A DNA stretch of 64,000 nt from Mesorhizobium sp. B2-1-1 (GTDB lineage: Bacteria > Pseudomonadota > Alphaproteobacteria > Rhizobiales > Rhizobiaceae). The position numbers were made by a program, and so were the translations under genes. Below are positions 22,211 through 28,944 of the stretch, piece after piece. The notes under the pieces were generated by a model. That model was not told the origin of the DNA, made no database searches, and was given only the letters and a program-made list of their open reading frames with translations. Location of the stretch: NCBI RefSeq assembly GCF_006442975.2, contig NZ_CP083954.1, forward strand, positions 3,169,501-3,233,500, read 5' to 3'. Each line of letters opens with the position of its first letter. Position 1 is the first letter of the stretch.

Positions 22211-23053
22211 ATGGCGATAGACGGCGACAGCCTTCCACGGGGACTGTCCGGAAAGATGTTTCGGACCGCAGCCGACAGCACCACGGGGGTCGTGGTGCTC
22301 GGCGGTTCCAGCGGTCGGGTGGACGTGTCGCGAGCCAGGCTTTTTGCGAATGAGGGAACGATGGCGGTTGCGCTCCGCTGGTTCGGGGACGAGGGCCAAG
22401 CCGCTGGCATCTGCGAGGTGCCGCTGGAGACCTTCTTTGCCGCGGCGGACTGCCTGGTGGAACTGGGCTGCAAGCGGATCGTCTTTGTCGGCACGTCGAA
22501 AGGCGCCGAAGCCGCTTTGCTGGCGGCAGTGCACGATTCGCGCATCAGCGCGGTCGTCGCGTTCAGTCCTTCGTCAGTCGTGTGGGGAAACATCGGCGCT
22601 GGCCTCGATGGCATCAGCTGGCCGGAGCGCTCGTCCTGGACACTGCGGGGCAGGCCACTTCCGTTTGTGCCCACGGACCCTGAATGGGAGCCAGAATATA
22701 GAGACGGTCTTATCGCCTACAGGAGTTTGTTCGAACATTGCCTGAAGAGGCACGAGACCGAGATCGAGGCGGCGACCATCCCGTTGGAGAAGACCAACGC
22801 CCAGATCCTGCTCGTCGCAGGACACGATGATGCGCTTTGGCCCTCGGACAAATTTGCGACCTCAATTGTGGAACGGCGAGCGGATGCCGGTTTGCCGACC
22901 CAACTTCTCCTGGCGGAGGACGCGGGCCATCGCATATTGCTGCCGGGCGAGACGACGCCGCGATCATCCCTGCATGCGCATGGTGGAAATGACGAGGCTG
23001 ACGCCAGATTGGGGCAATTGGCCTGGGAACAGATCAAGGCCATTCTCCAGTAG
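22211..23053 (+). CDS. acyl-CoA thioester hydrolase/BAAT C-terminal-type alpha/beta hydrolase
   Basis: The protein is about 280 residues if it starts at ATG 22211; ATG 22124 upstream is possible but adds a weak-looking extension. TTGVVVLGGSSGRVDVSRARLFANEG is the first strand and glycine-rich turn of BAAT_C hydrolases. The nucleophile elbow is FVGTSKGAEAAL (G-T-S-K-G), the acid probably the Asp in LLVAGHDDALWPSD, and the His in AEDAGHRILLPG. Members act on acyl-CoA or bile-acid-type thioesters, or as peptide hydrolases. No signal peptide. No operon partner is evident: its upstream neighbour is on the opposite strand, and it converges with the DUF1638 gene. Confidence 0.7.
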   Translation: MAIDGDSLPRGLSGKMFRTAADSTTGVVVLGGSSGRVDVSRARLFANEGTMAVALRWFGDEGQAAGICEVPLETFFAAADCLVELGCKRIVFVGTSKGAEAALLAAVHDSRISAVVAFSPSSVVWGNIGAGLDGISWPERSSWTLRGRPLPFVPTDPEWEPEYRDGLIAYRSLFEHCLKRHETEIEAATIPLEKTNAQILLVAGHDDALWPSDKFATSIVERRADAGLPTQLLLAEDAGHRILLPGETTPRSSLHAHGGNDEADARLGQLAWEQIKAILQ

Positions 23054-23137
23054 GAGGCGGCGCTCCGTCCTGTCTTCGCCTTCGGAAAGGCGATAATCGC
23101 CAATCGCCGCGCAAGAGGGGCCGCAGCCCAGCCAGCG

Positions 23138-23764
23138 TCAGACGTCAGCCGCGGCCTTGGCCAGCCCGGCCGTCAGGTCTCCATAGCCTGTCGTGCGCCG
23201 CTCATAGACGAGGCCAAGCAGTTTCGCGGCCTTTTCCGCGACCTTGTCGAGCTCCGGATCGTCGGTCTGGGCCAGGTAGATCAGCTTCTCGTAATTGCCG
23301 AAATAGTCCTTGATCAGCTCCGGATGCCTGTCGAGACCGAGCGGCTTCATGAAGAAGGCATCGAATTGGCGGCAGAGGAAATCGGTCATGTAGAAGGACA
23401 TCATGTCGTCGTCGGCGACCTTCGCATAGGCATCCATGCCCTGGTAGAAGGCGAAGCAATGCGGACCGGCCATGCGTTCGACGCCATGCTTCTCGCAGAC
23501 CCGATCGAGCAGGCCGCCGGTGCCGCAATCGGCGTAACCGACGAAGATGTTGCTGTAGCCTTCCGCCTTGGCCTTTTCGATGGCCTTGTCCATCGCCGGC
23601 GCGATGCGGTCCGGATAAAAATGAAACTCGGCCGGAAGGCATGTCAATTCGAGGTGATGGAGCCCGAGCTGTTCCTTGACGGCCAACACCTCGCGCGCAA
23701 TCATCCCGCAGGCGATGATGAGCAGCTTGTCCGCTTGATTCTGCTTAGGTCTGGGCATCTTCAT
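23138..23764 (-). CDS. DUF1638 domain protein
   Basis: A 208-residue DUF1638 protein. Distinctive segments are LLIIACGMIAREVLAVKEQ, GYADCGTGGLLDRVCEKHGVERM and HCFAFYQGMDAYAKVADDD. Conserved Cys in IACG and ADCGTGG and the HCF motif suggest a metal or cofactor site. DUF1638 genes are known neighbours of mttB-type methyltransferases and corrinoid proteins in methanogens and alphaproteobacteria, but the function is unknown to me. Here it lies 286 bp downstream of the corrinoid protein gene, with a terminator and a plus-strand lipoprotein gene in between, so it must have its own promoter. It might load or protect the corrinoid. Confidence 0.8.
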   Translation of the reverse strand: MKMPRPKQNQADKLLIIACGMIAREVLAVKEQLGLHHLELTCLPAEFHFYPDRIAPAMDKAIEKAKAEGYSNIFVGYADCGTGGLLDRVCEKHGVERMAGPHCFAFYQGMDAYAKVADDDMMSFYMTDFLCRQFDAFFMKPLGLDRHPELIKDYFGNYEKLIYLAQTDDPELDKVAEKAAKLLGLVYERRTTGYGDLTAGLAKAAADV

Positions 23765-23827
23765 GAAACCAGCCGAGCCGGCTTTCGTTGCTGTGGGGCG
23801 ATCTACCGAGAGAGGGATAAACCGTCG

Positions 23828-23968
23828 ATGAAACTGTTACGCATTGCGCCAATCGCAATCCTGGCTTGTGCCCTGGCCCTTTCGGCCTGTGCCAACACCG
23901 TCCGCGGCGTCGGCAGGGATATCAAGTCTACCGCGAAGGCCGTTGACGATACCGTCAAGAAACCCTGA
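23828..23968 (+). CDS. entericidin-like small lipoprotein (46 aa)
   Basis: A 46-residue lipoprotein precursor. A short basic start and hydrophobic core end in the lipobox LSAC, followed by the mature ANTVRGVGRDIKSTAKAVDD. The GxGxDI..T.KAVDD pattern is that of entericidin A/B-type lipoproteins of alphaproteobacteria, which sit in the cell envelope and are stress- or growth-phase controlled. The AGAGAGGGA about 12 bases upstream of ATG 23828 is the ribosome site. It overlaps no other gene and lies, head to head, beside the DUF1638 gene. Confidence 0.8.
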   Translation: MKLLRIAPIAILACALALSACANTVRGVGRDIKSTAKAVDDTVKKP

Positions 23969-23991
23969 CCGCCGCTCCCGACATCTGGGAA

Positions 23992-24020
23992 CAAAAAAGC
24001 CGCGCTGCAAGGCGCGGCTT
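23992..24020 (-). terminator. intrinsic terminator of the corrinoid protein gene
   Basis: AAGCCGCGC (23997-24005) and GCGCGGCTT (24012-24020) form a 9-bp stem with a 6-base loop. On the minus strand the stem is followed by a run of T's (the A's at 23993-23998). It lies 30 bp after the stop at 24050 and, on the plus strand, 29 bp after the entericidin-like gene, so it may serve both. Confidence 0.75.
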
Positions 24021-24049
24021 CGTCTGTTGAGCGTCCGCCTTGCCTTGTA

Positions 24050-24748
24050 TCAGGCGGAAGCGCGCACATTGTGTTTACGCTTCATGTAGTCCTTGGCGGT
24101 CTCGACCGCCACAGCGGCGTCGCGGCAATAGGCGTCGGCGCCGACCGCCTTGCCGAATTCCTCGTTAAGCGGCGCGCCGCCGACCAGGACGACGTAGTCG
24201 TCGCGGATGCCCTTTTCCTTCATCGTGTCGATGACGACCTTCATGTAGGGCATGGTCGTGGTCAGCAGCGCCGACATGCCGATAATGTCCGGCTGGTGCT
24301 GCTCGATGGCATCGAGATATTTCTCGACCGCATTGTTGATGCCAAGATCGATGACGTCGAACCCGGCGCCTTCCATCATCATGCCGACGAGGTTCTTGCC
24401 GATGTCGTGGATATCGCCTTTGACGGTGCCGATCACCATCTTGCCCTGCTTGGGCGCGCCGGTGGCGGCGAGCAGCGGGCGCAGGATGAACATGCCGGCC
24501 TTCATCGCATTGGCCGACAGCAACACTTCGGGAACGAACAGGATGCCGTCGCGAAAATCCTCGCCGACGATGCGCATGCCTTCGACCAGCGCTTCCGTGA
24601 GCACCTTGTAGGGTGCCCAGCCGCGCTCGAGCAGGATGCGCGTGCCTTCCTCGATCTCTTCCTTCAGACCGTCGTAGAGATCGTCGTGCATCTGCTGCAC
24701 CAACTCGTCGTCGGAAAGCTCGGAGAGGATAATCTCGTCGTCGGACAT
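24050..24748 (-). CDS. corrinoid protein of a methyltransferase system (MtbC/MttC-like)
   Basis: A 232-residue corrinoid shuttle protein. The N-terminal helical cap (about residues 15-95) is followed by a Rossmann B12 domain with the DxHxxG motif DIHDIG (D112, H114, G117), where H114 should be the lower axial cobalt ligand. The other nucleotide-tail motifs are SALLTTT (near 157) and VVLVGGAPLN (near 190). It accepts the methyl group from an MttB-type enzyme and donates it to the MtrH-like enzyme. The first 35 residues are strongly acidic (MSDDEIILSELSDDEL), unlike the basic tails of its presumed partners. AAGGAG lies 11 bases before the ATG. It is divergent from mttB at 25038 and is the only corrinoid protein in the window, so it may serve both MttB paralogues. 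Confidence 0.93.
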   Translation of the reverse strand: MSDDEIILSELSDDELVQQMHDDLYDGLKEEIEEGTRILLERGWAPYKVLTEALVEGMRIVGEDFRDGILFVPEVLLSANAMKAGMFILRPLLAATGAPKQGKMVIGTVKGDIHDIGKNLVGMMMEGAGFDVIDLGINNAVEKYLDAIEQHQPDIIGMSALLTTTMPYMKVVIDTMKEKGIRDDYVVLVGGAPLNEEFGKAVGADAYCRDAAVAVETAKDYMKRKHNVRASA

Positions 24749-24845
24749 TGTTTCTCAGGCTCCTTGCTGCCGGGAACGACCATGGCAGCTTAAAATCAAC
24801 GCGCCAATACCTAACCCGCAAGGGGCGGGTATCCATAGCTGATTT

Positions 24846-24871
24846 GCGACTTCCCGCAAAAGGAAAGCGAC
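24846..24871 (-). promoter_or_regulatory. GTCGC direct repeat in the corrinoid protein/mttB intergenic region
   Basis: Read toward the corrinoid protein, GTCGCTTTCC (ending at 24862) and GTCGCAAAT (24842-24850) place GTCGC cores at 24867-24871 and 24846-24850, 21 bp apart and 97 bp from the start at 24748. Another TTTGCGAC lies at 24900-24907. The 289-bp region 24749-25037 must carry both divergent promoters; no convincing -35/-10 pair for mttB was found. Confidence 0.55.
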
Positions 24872-25037
24872 TGAAAAATCTATCGGTTTTCTTGTCGATT
24901 TTGCGACAGGCGTTGGCGCGGACGGGCCGTTTCGAATAGGGTGCATGGCTACGATCCGCCGGAAGCCGCGATAGGCGGCCACAACGGTTCCGGGCCGGGC
25001 GCTAATCAAGCCGGTCCAAATTCAGGGAAGAACGATC

Positions 25038-26612
25038 ATGAGCGAACACGCGGCAGTGGACCAGGAAGCGTCAAACGCGCGACGTGGACGCGGCGCCAGC
25101 GGCGGAGCGGCGGCAAGGCGGGCAGCGCGGTCGGGCGGCGGTCCCGGCACCCAGCTCACCTACATCAAGCGCAAGATCAACGTCTATGAAGTGCTGGACG
25201 AGGAAGGCCTGGCGCTGATCGAGAAGAACACCGACACGGTGCTCGAAGAAATCGGCATCATCTTCCGCGACGATGCGGAGGCGTTGCAGCTGTGGAAAGA
25301 GGCGGGCGCCGACGTCAAGGGCGAACGCGTGCATTTCCCGAAGGGGCTCTGCCGTTCGCTCTTGAAGACCGCGCCCCCCATCTACACCCAGCATGCCCGC
25401 AATTCCGAACGCTCGGTGCAGATCGGCGGCAATGCTACCGTCTTCGCCCCGGTCTATGGCCCGCCCTTCGTGCGCGACCTCGACGGCGTCAGGCGTTACG
25501 CGACCATCGAGGATTTCCAGAATTTCGTGAAGCTCGCCTATATGGCGCCTTCGATTCACCATTCGGGCGGCACCGTGTGCGAGCCGGTCGACGTGCCGGT
25601 CAACAAGCGCCATCTCGACATGATCTACGCGCACATCAAATATTCCGACAAGCCGTTCATGGGCTCGGTCACCGCACCGGAACGTGCTGAAGACACGGTC
25701 GCCATGGCCAAGCTGGTGTTCGGCGACGACTTCGTCGAAAACAACACGGTCCTGACCAGCCTGATCAACGCCAACTCGCCGATGGTCTTCGACGAGACCA
25801 TGCTTGGCGCGCTGAAGGTCTATGCGCGCCACAACCAGGCCTGCATCGTCACGCCGTTCATCCTCGCCGGCGCGATGAGCCCGGTGACGGTGGCCGGCAC
25901 GCTGACCCAGGTGCTTGCCGAGGTGCTTGCCGGCGCTTCGTTCACGCAGCTGATCCGGCCGGGCGCGCCGGTGCTGTTCGGCACGTTCGCCTCGTCGATC
26001 TCGATGCAGTCGGGCGCGCCGACCTTCGGCACGCCGGAGCCGTCGCTGGTATCCTACGGCGCCGCACAGCTCGCACGGCGCCTCGGCCTGCCATTCCGCA
26101 CCGGCGGCTCGCTTTGCGCCTCGAAAATCCCCGACGCGCAAGCAGCCTATGAAAGCGCCAACACGCTGAACTCGACCATTCTGGCCGGCACCAATTTCGT
26201 CCTCCATTCGGCCGGCTGGCTCGAGGGCGGGCTGGCGTCCTGCTACGAAAAATTCATGATGGACATCGACCAGCTCGGCATGACGCAAAAATTCTCCGAA
26301 GGCGTCGACCTGTCGGAAAACGGCCAGGCGATGGACGCCATCCGCCAGGTCGGGCCGGGCAGCCACTATCTCGGCTGCGACCACACGCAGGCGAATTTCC
26401 AGACTGCCTTCTATCGCTCCAACATCGCCGACAACAATTCCTACGAGCAGTGGCTGGCCGAAGGCGAGAAGACCGCACCGCAACGCGCCAACGAACTCGC
26501 CCGCCGCTGGCTGGAATCTTATGAGGCGCCGCATCTAGATCCGGCGATCGACGAAGCGCTGAAGGACTTCATCGCCAAGAAGAAGGGGTCGATGCCCGAC
26601 GCCTTCACGTGA
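25038..26612 (+). CDS. mttB: MttB-family (COG5598) quaternary amine:corrinoid methyltransferase 1
   Basis: A 524-residue TIM-barrel protein of the trimethylamine methyltransferase family. Family landmarks include DEEGLALIEKNTDTVLEEIGIIFRD near the start, the AMSPVTVAGTLTQVLAEVLAG stretch and SAGWLEGGLASCYEKFMMD. There is no in-frame amber codon, so it is a non-pyrrolysine member. Characterised relatives demethylate glycine betaine, proline betaine, carnitine or gamma-butyrobetaine; the substrate here is not readable. Residues about 13-40 form an Arg/Gly/Ala-rich extension before the barrel (ARRGRGASGG, ARRAARSGGG). It is divergent from the corrinoid protein and followed by an Fe-S protein. 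The start at 25038 has GGAAG about nine bases upstream. Confidence 0.92.
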   Translation: MSEHAAVDQEASNARRGRGASGGAAARRAARSGGGPGTQLTYIKRKINVYEVLDEEGLALIEKNTDTVLEEIGIIFRDDAEALQLWKEAGADVKGERVHFPKGLCRSLLKTAPPIYTQHARNSERSVQIGGNATVFAPVYGPPFVRDLDGVRRYATIEDFQNFVKLAYMAPSIHHSGGTVCEPVDVPVNKRHLDMIYAHIKYSDKPFMGSVTAPERAEDTVAMAKLVFGDDFVENNTVLTSLINANSPMVFDETMLGALKVYARHNQACIVTPFILAGAMSPVTVAGTLTQVLAEVLAGASFTQLIRPGAPVLFGTFASSISMQSGAPTFGTPEPSLVSYGAAQLARRLGLPFRTGGSLCASKIPDAQAAYESANTLNSTILAGTNFVLHSAGWLEGGLASCYEKFMMDIDQLGMTQKFSEGVDLSENGQAMDAIRQVGPGSHYLGCDHTQANFQTAFYRSNIADNNSYEQWLAEGEKTAPQRANELARRWLESYEAPHLDPAIDEALKDFIAKKKGSMPDAFT

Positions 26613-26701
26613 AAGGAGCCCGAGTCAGGCGGGGCTAAAGTCGCCAACATCATCCACAAGGAAGTCTGGCGGAGCGCCTTCTCCGATCCGGTCAAGAAGG
26701 G

Positions 26702-27391
26702 ATGATTCCTTCGCGCGGCAGGATGGAGGAGATTGCGGCCGTGCTTGGCGCCGACGGCCTCATCCTGCGTGGCGGCTTCACCTTTGCGGACGGCGAGGCG
26801 GCGCCTTGTGGCCGCTCCGGTGCACCAGCCAGGTCGGCGCTGCTGGTGGGACAGGCGGGGGCAGCACCCTGGCCGCATTTTCTGCGCTGGCGTGAAAAGC
26901 AGCCGCGAGCAATCGCCAATCCGCTCGACACCTGGTCCCGGCAGGTCATAGGCGCGGTCGCGGAAGAATTCGGCGCACGCGCCGTGTCGCCGTCCGACAA
27001 GCCCTATCTGCCGTTCCAGCGATGGGCGATGCGGGCCGAGGGCCTGAAGCCGTCACCGCTCGGCATCCTCATGCATCCGCGATATGGGCTTTGGCATGCC
27101 TATCGCGGCGCGCTGCTGTTCGAGGACGAGATCGCGCTTCCGGAGGCTCGCGAGGCGATCCATCTTTGCGACGCCTGTGTCGACAAACCGTGCCTGAAAT
27201 CCTGTCCGGTAGATGCCTATTCCGCGGAGGGGTTCGCCCATCAAGCCTGCCTGACGCATGTGCGCGGGCCGAGTGGCGACCCCTGCCGTGACGGCGGCTG
27301 CCTTGACCGCAATGCCTGCCCTTATGGCGTGGCCTATCGCTACCCCGCGGACATGCAGGCCTTCCACATGGCAGCGTTCGCGAGCCGGTAA
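26702..27391 (+). CDS. cysteine-rich Fe-S (ferredoxin-like) protein next to mttB
   Basis: A 229-residue protein with eight cysteines in its last third (C156, C159, C164, C168, C183, C195, C200, C206). The first four read CDACVDKPCLKSCPVDAY, a ferredoxin-like 4Fe-4S pattern; the rest form CRDGGCLDRNACPYG. The N-terminal two-thirds (LGADGLILRGGFTF, KPYLPFQRWAMRAEGLKPSPLGILMHP) resemble the QueG/reductive-dehalogenase-type scaffold without the full length of QueG. Lying 89 bp after mttB on the same strand, it is a plausible electron donor or reactivation helper for the corrinoid system. This is an inference. ATG 26723 is an alternative start. Confidence 0.7.
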   Translation: MIPSRGRMEEIAAVLGADGLILRGGFTFADGEAAPCGRSGAPARSALLVGQAGAAPWPHFLRWREKQPRAIANPLDTWSRQVIGAVAEEFGARAVSPSDKPYLPFQRWAMRAEGLKPSPLGILMHPRYGLWHAYRGALLFEDEIALPEAREAIHLCDACVDKPCLKSCPVDAYSAEGFAHQACLTHVRGPSGDPCRDGGCLDRNACPYGVAYRYPADMQAFHMAAFASR

Positions 27392-27496
27392 GCTCGTCGC
27401 GCTGCCGCACGAAATGTTGACTGCCAAAATCAGGCAACAGCTTGCCCTGTCGGCGTGCCCGGATATGTATCGCCCAGCAACCGAACGGAGCTGGCG

Positions 27497-28234
27497 ATGC
27501 CGAAACAGGACCTTCAGATCAAGACCAGGGACGGCACGGCGAGGGCGGGGCTGTTCCGCCCGGCCAACGCTTCCCCGCCCAAGGCCGGCATCATCCTCTA
27601 TATGGATGCCTTCGGCCCGCGCCCTGCGCTCGACGGCATGGCCGAGCGGCTGGCGGAGGAGGGCTACGCGGTTCTGGTGCCCGATCTCTTCTATCGCAAC
27701 GCGCCCTACGGTCCTTTCGATGCCAAGACCGCCTTCGTCGAGGAGAGAACCAAGGTGCCGCTAATGGCGCTGATCAGCGGCACGACGCAGGAGATGACGA
27801 TTGCCGACAGCGGCGCCTTCCTCGACGCACTCGCTGCCGAAGGCGTCACCGGGCCGATCGGCGTTGTCGGCTATTGCATGGGCGGCGCGCGGGCGCTGAA
27901 CGCAGCCGCCTCCTATCCGGATCGCATCAGGGCGGCGGCCAGTTTCCATGGCGGCAATCTCGCCACCGACGCGGCCGACAGTCCGCACCGCAAGGCGGGG
28001 TCGGTCAAGGCACGCGTCCATGTCGGCATGGCCGGCGTCGACAGGAGTTTTCCGCCCGAACAGTCGGCGCGGCTGGCCGAGGCGTTCAGGGCGGCGGAAG
28101 TCGATTACGTGCTGGAGAATTATGTCGGCATGGCGCATGGCTGGTGCGTGCCGGACCACAGCGTCTACAACGAAGATGGCGCCGAGCGGCATTGGAACCG
28201 GTTGATCACCCTGTTTTCCGAGACGCTCGGGTAA
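27497..28234 (+). CDS. dienelactone hydrolase family protein
   Basis: A 245-residue alpha/beta hydrolase. The nucleophile elbow VVGYCMGGARALNAA has Cys in place of Ser, as in dienelactone hydrolases; the Asp probably lies near GVDRSF, and the His is H in YVGMAHGWCVPD. The first strand AGIILYMDAFGPRPALDGMAERLAEEGYAVLVPDLFYR is typical. The ATG at 27497 follows GGAG by about seven bases; an earlier in-frame start at 27455 has no such site. The family opens lactone rings in aromatic degradation, but many members are promiscuous and no aromatic genes are near. It ends before an intergenic repeat. Confidence 0.82.
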   Translation: MPKQDLQIKTRDGTARAGLFRPANASPPKAGIILYMDAFGPRPALDGMAERLAEEGYAVLVPDLFYRNAPYGPFDAKTAFVEERTKVPLMALISGTTQEMTIADSGAFLDALAAEGVTGPIGVVGYCMGGARALNAAASYPDRIRAAASFHGGNLATDAADSPHRKAGSVKARVHVGMAGVDRSFPPEQSARLAEAFRAAEVDYVLENYVGMAHGWCVPDHSVYNEDGAERHWNRLITLFSETLG

Positions 28235-28260
28235 AGCCAATCTTCGAGAGGTCGGCGCCG

Positions 28261-28312
28261 CCCCTCATCCGCCCTTCGGGCACCTTCTCCCCGTAGAACG
28301 GGGAGAAGGAAG
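28261..28312. repeat. rhizobial palindromic intergenic repeat
   Basis: The unit begins CCCCTCATCC and holds a 12-bp perfect hairpin (CCTTCTCCCCGT at 28283-28294, complement at 28298-28309, 3-base loop). The same CCCCTCAT...TTCTCCCCGT unit occurs twice in inverted orientation at 62331-62500. It lies between the dienelactone hydrolase and the sigma factor gene and could end transcription of the former. Confidence 0.7.
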
Positions 28313-28378
28313 AGGTACCAGTAAAAAAATCTTTCCCTCACCCCAAGGATTGGCCATTAGCCTTCGTCCAACAGGCAA

Positions 28379-28942
28379 ATGATGGCGATGATGCTGGATG
28401 AGAGCGAAGCCTCCGACGCCGAACTGATCGGGCGGGCGAAGGGCGGAGACAGGGGAGCTTTCGGCGCGTTGCTCGAAAGGCACTATGACTTCGTCTATCG
28501 CGCCGCCTACCGCTGGTGCGGTCGGAAGGCGGACGCCGAAGACATCGCCCAGGAAGTCTGCGTCCGGCTCGGCAAGGCGATCCGCGACTATCGCGGCGGC
28601 AGCGCCTTCACCACGTGGCTCTATGCCATGACGCTGAACGCCGCGCGCGACATGATGCGCAAGAGCGCCCGCGAGACGGTCAAGACCGAAGCCTATGGCG
28701 TCCATGCGCTGATTTCGGGCGAGGCTCCGGCCGAGAACGAGGATCTTGCCGAGGCGCTGTGGGCCGCGGTGCGGCGACTGCCCGACAAGCAGCGCGACGC
28801 CGTGCTGCTGGTCTATGGCGAGGGCTTGAGCCACGCGGCCGCCGCCGAGGCGATGGCGATCTCGGAGACGACGGTTTCCTGGCACATCCATGAAGCGAAG
28901 AAACGGCTGAAGACGCTCATGCGTTCAGCCGGGGAAGTGTGA
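28379..28942 (+). CDS. ECF-type RNA polymerase sigma factor
   Basis: A 187-residue sigma-70 family protein. Region 2 covers FGALLERHYDFVYRAAYRWCGRKADAEDIAQEVCVRL (-10 recognition and core binding), and region 4 covers LPDKQRDAVLLVYGEGLSHAAAAEAMAISETTVSWHIHEAKKRLKTLM (helix-turn-helix for the -35). Several ATGs are clustered at 28379-28393; the exact start is uncertain by a few codons. The next gene starts 2 bp after the stop, so the pair is translationally linked. ECF factors are usually held by a membrane-bound partner; the large VWA membrane protein downstream may play that role. Confidence 0.88.
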   Translation: MMAMMLDESEASDAELIGRAKGGDRGAFGALLERHYDFVYRAAYRWCGRKADAEDIAQEVCVRLGKAIRDYRGGSAFTTWLYAMTLNAARDMMRKSARETVKTEAYGVHALISGEAPAENEDLAEALWAAVRRLPDKQRDAVLLVYGEGLSHAAAAEAMAISETTVSWHIHEAKKRLKTLMRSAGEV

Positions 28943-28944
28943 CC

